Counted from the first letter of the stretch, positions 1 to 12,017 are shown. The stretch is DNA of 64,000 nucleotides from Trema orientale (GCA_002914845.1 JXTC01000270.1:38219-102218), one strand, 5' to 3'. Notes: a model not told the origin generated them from the sequence alone. A program made the numbers and translations.

Positions 1-77
1 TACTATATATTTAGCAATATTGTTGCACGTACATGTTTGGCTAGAGAGAAAAGAAAAGGCCAATAACGTTCATAAGT
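1..77 (+). promoter_or_regulatory. 5' flank / 5' UTR of the MYB-CC gene
   Basis: Short AT-rich leader before the first ATG of the MYB-CC gene. The promoter lies outside the window to the left. No TATA box can be assigned with confidence in these 77 bases. Confidence 0.4.
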
Positions 78-2739
78 ATGAGTATGTATCTTCAACACCA
101 TCATCATCATCAGGGAAAGAACATTAATATGCATCTATCTTCTTCAAGGATGGCTAACATCCCTCCGGAAAGGCATTTGTTTCTTCAAGCAACTGGCGGG
201 AATGGCGGGGATTCGGGACTAGTCCTCTCTACCGACGCCAAACCTCGGCTCAAGTGGACGCCGGATCTCCACGAGCGCTTCGTCGAGGCGGTCAATCAAC
301 TCGGAGGAGCAGACAGTGAGTAGAGTTGTAATGATCATCATCTAGCTAGCTAGAAGAAGATGCAAAAATATGTCAACATTATGATCATCATATATCAAAT
401 ATCTCTTCTTTCCAATGCAGAGGCTACTCCCAAAACTGTAATGAAACTCATGGGGATTCCGGGACTCACCTTGTACCACCTAAAGAGCCATCTTCAGGTA
501 TGATTAAACTACGTACTTCATATTACTAATTATATCCATCTCAAAAATTTTGTTTCTCTCTTTTTTTTTTCCCCTTATCTTTTTTTCTTTTTTAAGGAAA
601 GATATATAATTTTAATTTAACTAATTAATGTCATATTCTATATGATCTAAATTCACTTGCTTTTTGGTGTTTCAATTTATGCGCAATCACTATATATCTA
701 TATATATATATATATTGATTTCGCATTATCTATTATTTGAAACAACAAATTTTATTCTAATTTTACTACGTTATGCATGTTTAACATTTTAAGATGATGC
801 CGGCCACACACATACAAATATACTGGATGGAGATGAATTGGACACAAAATTTGAGTTTTTGTGATATGTATATTAATTTAGAAATTAAATTATCTTGCAT
901 ATTGGGTTATATATTACGTAATACCTTAGAGACATGTTGCTTATATTAATAATTATTAGTTTCCGTGCGTTTTTCTCTTTTCCCTTTGCAGAAGTATAGG
1001 CTCAGTAAGAATCTACATGGACAAGCTAATAGCCCAAGCAAAATTGGTAAGTTACCTGTAATATTTCGTGTACTCTAATGATATAATACAATTTCGTATT
1101 ATTTGATCATATTTTGTATAAAACAATAACAATAACTAATTTGTTCTTGATTACATTCAAACCCACAATTTTTAAATTATAAATATTTAACTATATATAC
1201 ATATATTTTGAGTTTTAACTAGACTAATGTTATTGTTTTAGTTAATACAGGTACGGTTGCTGGGCCGGCAGCTGAGATAATATCAGAAGCAAGTGCAAAT
1301 CATTTGAACAATTTAAGCATTAATGGATCTCAAACAAATAAGTAAGTAAGATCTAGCTTTGACTTAATTATATTGCCTATTTCTCAAAACAATGTTAATT
1401 TAGTTATAATATTGGCAATTAATTGTAACTTATTAATTTGCAGAGGCTTTCAAATAAGCGAAACTCTACAAATGCAAATTGAAGTCCAAAGAAGGCTCCA
1501 CGAGCAGCTTGAGGTAAGGGATCGATATAATTTCAATATATATTCAACACTTTAGCTATATATGAAGATATTCAAAAGTTATACTGACGATAGTACGTAC
1601 TCTATATACCACATAGACATTATGAAATTTGTACCATTATCAGATATGAACACTAAAATTCTCCTAGTCATGGCAACATAATTTAATGATCAAAAAAACT
1701 TTTCAAGAGTAATGATATTTCTTTGATATTCTAAGAAAATATATACCTAATTTTGTAACTATAATCTGTTAGAGAAACAAGTATGTATTGTTTCTCTTTT
1801 TTTTTTGAATTGAAACTTTATATTGATCATTCTTAATTGTAAGTTCGTAAGATTAATGTTTAGAATATAAGCATTAATCTGATCAATCTCCTTTGGGGAC
1901 TAAACCAGGTTCAACGACACTTGCAGCTTCGAATAGAGGCTCAAGGAAAATACTTGCAGGCAGTGCTGGAAAAGGCCCAGGAGACACTTGGAAGACAGAA
2001 CGTGGGAACAGTTGTGGGGCTTGAAGCTGCCAAAGTTCAACTCTCTGAGCTCGTCTCTAAAGTATCGACTCAATACCTCAATTCCACGCTCGTGGAGCTC
2101 AAAGAGACCCCGGAGTTACGCCCCCAGCTGAACGATTGCTCCATGGACAGTTGCCTGACTTGTGAAGGGTCCCAAAAGGAGCAAGAAATGGCAGCACACA
2201 ACAGTACTACTAATGGGATGGTTTTGAGAGCTTATAATAATAATAGCGCTACTACTACTGCTGCTGCTACTACTACTACGAGTAATTCATTTCCAGAGCG
2301 AAAAGAGAGCACGACCACTGCTAGTAGTGCAGAAGACCAGCTCAACACTCAACAGAAGACCAAACTCAAATGGTGCAATAACAACAACGACGCGAAGTTA
2401 GATCCCAACAACATGTTTCTTATCTCAGAAAGAAGAATGTTTCCCGTCGAGAGAAGTGGATTATCGATGAGCATTGGACTCGAGGGACCGGGCAAAGAGA
2501 ATGATGTTGGAAGCAGGTGGGACACAGAAGGCAGCTTCGTAGATCGGAATGCTACCACTATTGGATCATCAAGAGCGGCCATGGATTCGGGGAAAGTGGA
2601 GAATGAGAAGGTTTCTCAAACATCATGTAGAGTGCCTAATTACTTTGCGGCACAACTGGATCTTAATGCTCATGATCACGAAAACGACTCTTCTTCGAGC
2701 TGCAAGCAGTTTGACTTGAATGGTTTCAGCTGGAGCTGA
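78..2739 (+). CDS. MYR2-like: MYB-CC (G2-like/PHR-type) transcription factor, MYR2/MYR1-like
   Basis: Six exons join in frame: 78-315, 421-497, 992-1046, 1251-1341, 1444-1513 and 1909-2739. All introns are GT-AG and phases are consistent, giving 453 aa. Residues about 55-116 form the single MYB repeat (PRLKWTPDLHERF start, SHLQKYRLSK end). Residues about 162-195 form the MYB-CC coiled coil containing LHEQLE, split by the last intron. The C-terminus has an LDLN motif and ends FDLNGFSWS, typical of MYR1/MYR2. Family members are nuclear DNA-binding factors related to PHR1; Arabidopsis MYR1 and MYR2 are described as regulators of flowering under low light. The ATG at 78 is chosen because the N-terminal QGKN...SSSRM...ERH pattern matches the family. 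The middle of exon 6 has Asn/Thr-rich low-complexity runs. No frameshift or premature stop is seen, so it looks functional. Confidence 0.93.
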
Positions 2740-3463
2740 GAGAGGTTCGAGTTCATGAAGTGGAACTTGAACTAGTTTAACTCCATTAATCCCAGTTTCT
2801 ACATATCCAATCCAGAATTGGCCAGCATATGATAAGAGCATGGCTGCTCATCTCATTGCACAGAATAGAATGCACTTTAAGATCACGCCATGGCAAGGTA
2901 GCTGATCAAGGAAACTACTTATTATACAAATCTCATATGACATTGAGATGAATTCCAGTATGTTAGAACTAGAATGTCTTAATTGATAAAAAGTGTTTTC
3001 TACTTACACAATAAAAAATGTTCAACATTTTCGTTATCGCTGTTAAGCATATTCACGTACGATGCTTAGTATCAGTTGTAAGACTAAGTGACCAACCCTA
3101 CTAAGAGAGAATAAAATATACCATTAAATTATATACGTGTGGTAATAAAAGATCATGAAGAACTGTATGTACGAGTAGACGACAAAGGAAAAAAAAAAAA
3201 GAAGAATGAGCGTCAAGCTTATCAAAGGGTCTAAAGTAGAAATGGTTAAATTGAAAACCTGTTCCCAATCTACAATGTCGAACCCTAATTCTCTTTCTTT
3301 AGTCAGCCAAAAGACCTTTAGAAAACAACATGACGACGTAGAACGAAGGGAGAAAAGAGAAGAAAAAAGGAAGATAGAGAATGGCATAGAAAATACAAGA
3401 ATTTAAATAGTGATGGAAAACCACCGAGTTTGCTTGCGGAAGCGCCTTGGTCAATTCCGAGTC
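2740..3463 (+). other. 3' UTR and downstream flank of the MYB-CC gene
   Basis: Non-coding sequence after the stop. AATAAA-type poly(A) candidates occur near 3010 and 3110, so the transcript plausibly ends in this stretch. The short reading frames here look like chance. The flank ends at the target duplication of the Mutator-like element. Confidence 0.5.
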
Positions 3464-4652
3464 TGGATATAGGGAAATAAAGATGGATAGGAGTGTTTTG
3501 CCTTGACTTTACTTTACTAGGAGTGTTTTTCAAAATTTCTTTTTTAGGAGCAAAAAATTACATTTCTAGCAGTTTTTGGAGAGAGAAAAAATGCTCATTC
3601 CGAAAATGCCCTTATGCGATACCAAGTTGTGTGACCACTTCTCACAATTTTTTGACAGCTTATCATCTCAAATTTTTTTAAAGAATTTTTTTTTTTAGAA
3701 TAAGAAATTTTGATTTATATTATTACTAACTTTGAAGTAGTCACGATTTGTGACTCGTGGTCACAATTTTGGGATTCAAGGTCACAGTATATTTTACGTT
3801 GTTACAGACACTGTGAGATTTTATTACGTACAATCTTGACATGTTATCGCGATTTGTGACTCTTAGTAATAAAATTTGTGCCAACATTACAAAAGAAGAT
3901 AAGTATTATTCCCTATTGGGCAACAATGGCGTAGTAACATTTGTTTAATACAAATTTAAGTTTATAAGAAAAATCATGACATTTTCTCTATTAGTAGTCA
4001 ATATATGTGATACTAACAATCACATAATTCATGACAGTCATAATTTTTGTACCATNNNNNNNNNNNNNNNNNNNNNNNNNNNNNNNNNNNNNNNNNNNNN
4101 NNNNNNNNNNNNNNNNNNNNNNNNNNNNNNNNNNNNNNNNNNNNNNNNNNNNNNNNNNNNNNNNNNNCTCGAGCTGGAGCGGAGATGTATGCGGCTCAAG
4201 ATGGATGTGTTGGTAGAGATCTTGTAGTTAGAGCCAGAGGTGTAGACGTGGCTGCTCGAGCTGGTGGCCGAAGTCGAGATCTTGGGGGCGGCAGAGGTCG
4301 GCTTGGGTGGTAGCTTTTGGGACCGAGTAGACTAAGCGAGTTCACGAGGGTGGTAGAGAGAAAGAAGCATTGAAGGAGGTGGAGGTGGGTTGGATTTGGT
4401 CGGCTTGGGAGGGTCGAGTGTTGAGGCTACACGGCAGCTTGGGTGGCAATGGAGGAGAAGGAGAAGATTAAGTTTAGGTTTAGGTTGAAAGATGGGAATT
4501 TGACGTTTGGGTAATGGATGTTTTGAGCTGGAAGGGTATTTTAGTATTTTGGCTCCTCTTGGACTCCTAGAAAAGAAATTTTGAGAATCACTCCTAAAAA
4601 AGTAAAAAAAAGGGCAAAAGACTCCTACTTACCTTAATTTTCCCTGGATATA
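3464..4652. mobile_element. Non-autonomous Mutator-like element with long terminal inverted repeats
   Basis: The element proper is 3472-4644. The left end GGGAAATAAAGATGGATAGG and the reverse complement of the right end, GGGAAAATTAAGGTAAGTAG, begin inverted repeats of about 83 bp (3472-3555 and 4562-4644) sharing TAGGAGT, TTTTGCC and CTCAAAATTTC-type blocks. The 8-bp sequence TGGATATA flanks both sides (3464-3471, 4645-4652). No transposase is visible. The interior changes from AT-rich (3560-4055) to GC-rich (4168-4480) across an assembly gap. Long inverted repeats with an 8-9 bp duplication fit MULEs; hAT elements also make 8-bp duplications but usually have short inverted repeats. Confidence 0.82.
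4056..4167. other. Assembly gap (112 N)
   Basis: A run of 112 undetermined bases inside the Mutator-like element. A further single N sits at 4911. Reading frames that cross the gap are meaningless. Confidence 0.99.
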
Positions 4653-5114
4653 TTATCCTTTATCTAAACTGGTCCAGGACTCGTCGAGATGGGCTTAGAA
4701 TACTCAAATTCATGAAGCGCTAGCCTTACTGGTTGTTGGAAATATGACTCAAAATAAACAATAATTAGTTCGGGACTTGACATAAATAGAAGTAATTTTG
4801 ACTAAAATGAATTTTTTATTAGTGTTTAGAAAAATGATTTTTCTAGTAGCGTTTTAGTATTTTGTGACCTGTTTGGAGGGTCATACAATTTGTAACTATT
4901 AATTATTTCTNTGACCCCCATCGTACAATTTATAACATTACTAAAAATGTCATTTTGTGTTACATTAGTATCAGTCATGTCAATTTCCCTAATTAGTTAA
5001 TTACAAAATCAACTCCATTTGGGTTTGGGCCTAAGGCCCAATTTAGTTTACCGTATTTTATGTCTTTGCTTCTTTAGTCAGTTAACGTCCAAAGCTAAAG
5101 CAACTTCAAATTAG
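4653..5114. other. Non-coding spacer, no recognised feature
   Basis: AT-rich sequence with no supported coding potential and no repeat copy recognised elsewhere in the window. Confidence 0.4.
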
Positions 5115-5866
5115 TGTTGGGTATTATATAGCTTATATATATATCTATAAATGTCTTGAATTAGTACTATTACCTGGAAGTAAAAAGCCCTTAGGAATGG
5201 GTAGCTGCACCCTTTGGTGTAGGCTTTGCCGTAGGGTGTTGTAGCCGCTCTTTTTTGTAGCCAGATGAGGAAGCCATCTGTGCCTCTTTGGATTTAGGTG
5301 CAGCCGCGGCTCTTGTACTTGGTAAGCACTTTGTTATCTTATTAATATATGTTGGTATATTCACTCTTTTGATTTCATCTGCAAGTATTGTTTAAATAAG
5401 AAAATTATATTTTCTTATTTATTTTTCCCTACTTTTTGTGTGAGAGATATTTGAGTGTATTTAGGATTTGGACAGTGAAAAGTTTTGGATTACCACCACT
5501 TTGTTATCCTTTTGATACATATTTGCTCTCTTTATTAGAGAATGGAGAATTTGTCATACGACAAGTGTCAAAAATATTGACTTGGGCTTTTGTTATTTCT
5601 CTTTTTGTGTGAGAGAGATTTGGGTATATATGGGATTTGGGGTTGTGAGAGAATTTATCAAGTTTTTAATCTTCTTTGGTTACAATAGAATTTCTTTGCC
5701 GTCTTCGATGTGGATATAGGCCAAAAACTGAACCACAATAAATTCTTGTATCACTTATGATTTTTTTGTTTTTATATTTTGTTGTAAATCTATTTAATTT
5801 AGCATTTAACACAACAAGTTGGTAATTTATATTTTCTCTTGCACAACAAGTGGGTATTAGAGCTTT
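5115..5866 (+). repeat. Relic copia-type LTR followed by a degenerate tRNA-Met primer-binding site
   Basis: The segment starts TGTTGG (5115) and ends CAACA (5848), an LTR-like inverted terminus. It is followed directly by GTGGGTATTAGAGC (from about 5850), two changes from the initiator tRNA-Met primer site TGGTATCAGAGC used by many copia elements. No gag or pol follows and no second LTR is seen in the window, so this is a truncated or decayed element. The LTR start is the less certain boundary. Confidence 0.45.
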
Positions 5867-7189
5867 ATGATCTTTGTTTGATTTCGGGATTGTTCTTTAC
5901 CAGATTATTTTTTTATTTTTTTGGAACTTTTGATGATAACAAAATATAAAATTGTAAAATTTGATAAGGAAGAATATTTGTGAGTCTGAGTATGATTATG
6001 CTCCTCACTAATTGGTTATATTTGAAGTAGTATTTATATACTCTTTATGTGTCGATTCGTTGTCAGAAAATCAGACTATATATGTCACGTCCACTCTCGA
6101 TGATGTGCACTGCATACCCATAAAACATAGTTGTATAGGTATGTAAGGCATCTTTTATTAATCGATGGTAATTAAATTACTTAAACTCCAATAAGTAACC
6201 ATAAATTATATATAATTTGACAATTCTTATAAATCTCTAAATATTAAAAATCAGTTGTACAAAATACAAACTGTAATCTGGTGAATTTGTAATAATCAAC
6301 ATTTCAAGTCTTTATGCTTTCTCAATACAAATGAATGACTTCCCTCTTATACCCATGAATATCAATGCATCCCAATTACCTAAATAAGTGCTTCCTTAAT
6401 GAACCTTTTAACTAACAATTTTTAAAACATGGAAGGGAAAGATAAACAAGTAAGCTAGAAGCCCAATAAGTAACCAATAACTTTAACTAGTTGGATCAAA
6501 TATATGTAACTAAAAATTATTAACAAATATTTTTCAGAACAAATTTGGTTTCAGAAATTAGTAGTTTTGAAAATAATCAAATCAAGTTGTTTGGTAAACA
6601 ATTTAACAAAATCAAGTAATAAGTTTTAAAATCAATCTTCGAATCTCATTTAGTTTTTAACACTTTCAATTACATTTCTCAGCAGTTTTTGGCGACTATA
6701 GCCACACTTCACTCCTATAACTAGGTCCGAATCTGCCACAAATAACTCTTGTAATCGGGTCCAAATCTGCCATAATTACGCTTGTAATTAGATCCGAATC
6801 TACTATATTTAACCCCTATAACTAGATACATATTCAGTATGTATTGTCCACATATAACCTCTGTGGATTAGGTCTGCATTGCATAGTAACTGAAAAGAGT
6901 TTCAAAATACATTTATATATAATAACAGTTTAGATTCAATTTTACTTTTCTCATTACATCACTGTAGTCATTCCAAAATAATTTTCACGTAACAATATTC
7001 AATAATAATTTTATATACTTCATTCATATTTTGGTACAAAAATAATAATCAAATAAATTGAGAATATATTTATTTTGGAGTTATCCTAATTTTAGGAATT
7101 AATCCTAAGATATAAATTGAGTATTGATTAAACACCCGATTAAGGAGTTTAATAAAGAATAGTTGGACGATACACAGCTCAAGAGAAAC
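5867..7189. other. Non-coding repeat-derived DNA with a degenerate tandem repeat
   Basis: No ORF of note. At about 6700-6850 a unit of roughly 45-50 bp carrying TAACTAGGTCCGAATCTGCC-like text recurs three to four times with substitutions. The element it came from is not identified. Confidence 0.35.
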
Positions 7190-7760
7190 GACAAGCAGCT
7201 TGAGAAAAATTACATATAGTTTGGACTAAAGCTAAATGTCATTTAAAGCTTGCCACCCAAACTCGAACTACATGTCACTTGAGCTCACACTACACGTCGT
7301 TTGACCGTATCTCTCTCCATGCAAACTACACGTAGCTCAAATACAAGCTGCCCTTAAGATTCTAGAAGTTTCTAGAACTCTCTAACTTGTACCTTAAGCT
7401 CTTGTGGCTTAAGTACTTACAAGACAAGTTCCTTGTCTTCAAGAACAAGCCGCCTAATGATTCTAGAATACTCCAGAATTCTCCAACTTACATTCGAAGA
7501 GCTTGTAGCTCAAGTACTTACAAAGCAAGTTGTCCCTAGACTTCTAGAAAATTCCAGAAATGTCTACCTTAGAAGCTAAGATTTATGTCCTCTTGTACTA
7601 CAAGGCAAGGACATGTATTGCCTATAAATAGGGGCATACCCCCTCATTTGTAGAATTCATGGATTAATATAAGCAACTATAACTCTTTATTTACTTTCAA
7701 TTATGCTTTTTTTTTTCTCTCTTGTGTTCTTGCATTAATCCGAAAGTCTTGAGTTCTCTT
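7190..7760 (+). promoter_or_regulatory. Promoter-like block with three heat-shock-element modules and a TATA box
   Basis: TTCTAGAAGTTTCTAGAA (7360-7377) and TTCTAGAAAATTCCAGAA (7542-7559) are perfect four-unit heat-shock elements (alternating TTC and GAA spaced by two bases). A third, with one CTC replacing TTC, starts at 7461. Each lies in a degenerate 80-100 bp tandem unit that also carries AAGTACTTACAA. TATAAATA is at 7623-7630, about 64 bp after the last module, followed by GGGGCATACCCCC. A long pyrimidine-rich leader without ORFs follows. This resembles the U3/R region of an LTR retroelement, as in heat-activated copia elements such as ONSEN, but no matching second LTR was found here. 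Confidence 0.6.
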
Positions 7761-8796
7761 TGAAATCCCACTACCTCTTGGTTACAACAAATCATCTTGT
7801 TCTTGTCACCATCTCGTCTCTTTTCTTCTCAACTTGTAACCACCACCACTCCATTGTTGTGGTATTAATTACCACTACTTTTACTACATTCATCATCCTT
7901 CCTTCTCTCTTCTACCCGAGGCCTAATCCTCCTAATATTATTATCATCACGTAGTACCTCCCTCAACATCTCTTGTTCTTTCGTCCAAGTCAAGGCCTAA
8001 GACTCACCACTCCATCACCACCTTGGTTCATAACTAATTTATAGCTAAGTCCTCATCCCTTTTTCTACTTGTATTTATATATATACATCTTTCCATCCTA
8101 TCTTTACATATATATTTGCATGTATCTTGTTGTAATTTATTTACATGCACCTAGCTTTCTTAGTTTACCTATGGCTAGCACCTAGTCATTTTTATCTTGT
8201 TTTCATACACTTATATATATATATATATACGTACCCATTTTCGTATGTCTATGCATGTATAACCTGATCAACAAATCTTTTTAGTATTAGTATTTTCCTA
8301 AATATTCATGTAGGCCTAGATATTTTCACATATCTACTTCTTCGGTCTACACTTATTTATTCACATATCCTAGGCCCAATAATTATTTTATCACTTTTTA
8401 TATCATAATTAGTTTTATACCATTTTCTTACTAGTCAATTATTTTTATACCTTTTTCTATTATCCTACTATTTTTACGTTGCTGTTTCTACTGACTTGTT
8501 TTACAAGTTTTCTTGTATGCAGGTTCTAACCCTCACACTTACGTGATTTGTGGACCTAGAACTGCTCTCCTCGAACTCTGTGCTTGACCTGTGGTACAAG
8601 TTCAGAATTTTGTGTTCTCTCATTCCTGACCTATTATTTTTATTATTGTTGTTATTATTATTGTTATTATTATTATTCCAACCCTTTTATCTTCTGTATT
8701 TGTCTTCTACTTGACATTATGGTCAGTTTATTCGCCTCCATCAACGAGACTCTTTATTAGTATCACATTATTATATTATTGTCGATCCGTAAGCTA
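7761..8796. other. Non-coding, transcribed-leader-like region with ATT microsatellite
   Basis: Pyrimidine-rich, AT-rich DNA downstream of the HSE/TATA block. It contains a short TA run near 8214-8230 and an (ATT)n-like microsatellite at about 8637-8680. The small frame at 7760-7954 is compositional. Confidence 0.4.
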
Positions 8797-9183
8797 GTTA
8801 TCCCTACAACGGCCTATGTACAGGGACGCCGTAGGAAGTATCGTTCTTTATTGCGACCACCTATCGGGACTTCGATACGTAGTATCAGCAATGTGATAAC
8901 ACTTACGTTATTATTATACTATTATTATTATTATTATTATATTGTAAGTACGTTATCCCTACAACCGCTAACATGGCAAGGACGCTGTGGGAAGTGTCAT
9001 TTTCTATATCGACCACCCATCAGGACTTCGACACGTAGACAGTGTTGTGATAACTCTTATACTTATGTACACTAAGCGAGTTATTTTTACAATCACCAGC
9101 ATGGTAAGGGCGCCATAGGAAGTGTCATTTTCTATCTCGATCGCCCAATGGGACTTCGACATATGGCACGTATTGTGACGGCC
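8797..9183 (+). repeat. Three-copy degenerate tandem repeat
   Basis: Units start at 8797, 8952 and 9080. Each shares GTTATCCCTACAA-type text, then a GGACGC(C/T)GT(A/G)GGAAGT(A/G)TC-like block, then GGGACTTCGA(T/C)A and GTGATAAC. Periods are about 155 and 128 bp; an ATT-rich insert lengthens the first unit. A translation can be drawn across it (8779-9075), but it merely repeats the DNA unit. Confidence 0.7.
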
Positions 9184-9719
9184 CTTTCTGTATACACCCT
9201 ATGATCTAACATTAATCTTAATTATTTTCTTCTTTGTTTTAATTAATCATATATCTCATTAATTAATCAGAACATAAGGTCCGATCCCGAACAATATTTA
9301 ATAAAAACCAATATGTTCCAGTAAAATAATTTTCCTTCAATGAAATGTCTTATCTGACAAGACTATATTTTCACTTGAAATTATATTCTTTAAGAAAATA
9401 TTTTCTAAATATGAGTTTAGTAGAAACAATAAAAAAACATAATTTTTGGACAAGGAAAACTACTAGAAAAGATCAAAAGCTATTTACCTTGTTCTCTTTG
9501 CCTATTTAATAAAAATAATTAATATAACCTCTCAAATACCTATTATCATACAAGTTATATATAAGTTTCAAAACAATAAAATCATATGCTAATTACATTA
9601 AAAAAAAAACTACTTGCTACCCTTATACTTTCTAAGATACAACTCTATTTTTCACAAATAACCTCAATTTCTAAGATTTATAATATTTCTAACCTATCTT
9701 TAAAATTCACCAAACTCGA
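9184..9719. other. AT-rich spacer, nothing recognised
   Basis: No coding sequence, terminal repeats or tandem structure could be supported here. Confidence 0.4.
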
Positions 9720-10900
9720 GGATAAATTCTAGAACTGATGGCATCCTAAAAGTGCTAAAAATGTAGCTGTGGGGTCTATAGATGGGCCCCACATAGCTGA
9801 GCCAGTCGCTCTCACATTTTGCTCAAAGTGCTGAAAGTTTTAGAATTTTCCAAATTAGCAGTACTCACTTTAATAGTTATAACTCTCTAGTTATAAGTCC
9901 TTTTTTATGTTCTATATATCGTTGGAAAGCTTATTTGATAAGCTTTCTAAGTATACTAAATATGACCTAATTGGACAAATACTAGCCCTTAAAAATCCAG
10001 TAACAATTACTATTGCGTTTTTTATCTTTGTCAAGTATTCAAAAATCTATAACTTTCTATTTACTGATAGGTGTCAATTTACACTTAAATGATAATAGGT
10101 TCTCCACACCACTTTGCTAGTTTTTATGTTTATCTAAGGCTAATTTGCTTTTTTTGTGTTTTTTGGTATTTTGGAGGTAAAATGATGAAAATAAGTTGAA
10201 ACGGGTCGAAAATATCCTAAAGCGATGAAGTTGGAAACAAGCTCAAAATTGTAGCAGAAAAAGGGTGTAGCATTGCAGTGCTAGCTTGCTAGAATCGCGG
10301 CATCTGGAACTATCAGAAAAAAAAAAAAAAATTCCCGAAGCTAGTGGCCACGACGTGCAAACCCGAGTACCGCAATGCTGGAGAGTCGTACTGCCACTAA
10401 CTTTGAGTATTTTGACAACTTAGGACTCCTTATTTATGCATGACTTGACCTAATTGCCTTCTAGAATTATTTTCCTATAAATAGGACCCTTTACATTAGA
10501 TGGAAAGAGATCATACATGCCTAAGAGACTTTAGACTCACAAAAGCACATCTAAAACCTAGAGAGAGAGGAGGAGAGCTTGGGAGTCACTACAGTTGCCA
10601 TCCTCATTTTTCTTCCTTTTCCCTTTCATTTGTTATTTGTTTTTATCATTCCAGCATAATGGCTTTGTTATTTATTTTTATATACATGCTAGATTAGACC
10701 CTAGTTAGGTTGAGGGTGATTTTGAAGCCCTAAACATAATTGTTATTTAATTTTCCAGATTTTATGCAATCAATTGTTTAGTTAAAGTTACTTATGTTCT
10801 TCTACGTTCAATTGATTCTATGAATGATATTTTATTTGTTTAGGTATATACCAAATCAAATCACTCAAAATTCATATTTTTCGAATCATAAAATCAAGAG
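9720..10900 (+). repeat. Probable LTR relic with GC-rich palindromes and TATA box
   Basis: TATAAATA at 10476-10483 is preceded by about 200 bp containing GCATTGCAGTGCT (10270) and further GC-rich inverted words (GCGGCAT, CCGCAATGC). This is the same arrangement as the U3 regions of the Athila-like elements A, B and C further right, but in + orientation. No primer site or paired LTR was found. The boundaries are rough. Confidence 0.4.
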
Positions 10901-11541
10901 AGTTAATCTTGTATTATATTTATCCCCATAGTTCATAAATCATTAATGAGCAAATCAAAACCCTAATCCTAGACATGTAATGAAATAGTGCAAATAGAAT
11001 CCTCTTTTTAATGACCTTAAAACTGAAATAAATTGAATCCTCTTTTTGCTTCTTCTTCTTCTCCAAAGCTATACAGCCATCTCTTTGCCTTTCCTATCAA
11101 GCAAACGTATAGTATTGAATAGATTTTTATACCTGAGTCCGTTGTTGAATTACTAATATAACCCTAGTAAATACCATTAATTAAGGGCTTTTTAGTCTTT
11201 TCTTTTATCCTTATATCACTTATATAATATAAATAATTCATCCTTTTTTTTACTGGTTGTCACATTCAGAATGTTAGCGTCATTCTACTAATTTATTTTT
11301 GGGTGGTTCTTAGTATTTTTGACATTTAGTGATGACTAGGAAATTGGTGTAAATATTTGTGAGAGTAAGTTATACGAGAAGGAAGAGATAGTGGGATATT
11401 GCTCTATTTAGAAGACACTATAACAATTTTTTAGTCACAAAAAGTATAAATAAAACTCTCTTAGTGAAAGCTTGTTACTTGCTTTCATCTCTTGGTTTAC
11501 TAAAAGGTTTTTGGATTAAACCTTTTGAATATACTTAATAT
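10901..11541. other. AT-rich region, possible copia internal remnant
   Basis: No open frame is maintained. Its position just upstream of a copia integrase remnant makes decayed pol sequence possible, but no motif was seen. Confidence 0.3.
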
Positions 11542-12017
11542 TTGGTTAGAACATTTATCTCAACTGCATCTTGTTTGAAGACTCTGTTTAAGGTATGGCT
11601 TGGTAATTTTGCTATGCTTGATTTAAAATTATGTGTTTGTCTTGTATGTGCTCATATGAATGATAGTAAACTTGAGCAAAGGACAAAAATATTTTGCAAA
11701 TTTGTGTTTAAGGGTAAACGACTTTGTGTTTTGTTGAGCCATTGTCACCATGATTGTTAATTAGCTATTTCATAGAAGGGAGTTATTAGTTGTAGAGAAA
11801 GATCTCAGTATTCATAAGTAAGTGGAGCTTTTAGTTGACATTTTTGACAAAAATTTTGATTCTACTCTTTTGTTTCAAGTTAGTAGAGAAAGGAGATTAT
11901 CTCATTTGTATAGTTTGCAGAATTGGTTTCTTGTGCTTTGGTTACGACAATTATGATGATCAAGTTGGTTGTCTCTTAGAAGTTCAAATGTTGTTTGGAC
12001 TTATTTGATGTTGTAGA
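11542..12017 (+). pseudogene. Copia integrase C-terminal remnant
   Basis: The frame at 11542-11760 reads TLFKVWLGNFAMLD, then CLVCAHMNDSKLEQRTKIFCKFVFKGK. This matches the conserved post-core region of Ty1/copia integrase (TPxEVW..GxP, then the FGCxAYAHV, KLxPRxKKCIFLGY stretch). No active-site region, RT or RNase H follows. The remaining 250 bases before the LTR-like start at 12018 are full of stops. It is a fragment of an old + strand copia element. Confidence 0.55.

Noticed and set aside
90..110. Run of five His near the MYB-CC N-terminus resembling a purification tag
   Set aside because: Natural low-complexity His run from CAT/CAC repeats; the flanking residues fit the plant family.
3976..4313. 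Frames crossing the N run
   Set aside because: They depend on undetermined bases. The GC-rich part after the gap has no start or motif of its own.
8779..9075. 98-codon frame over the three-copy repeat
   Set aside because: The amino acid repeat follows the DNA repeat, and the frame is broken in the third unit.
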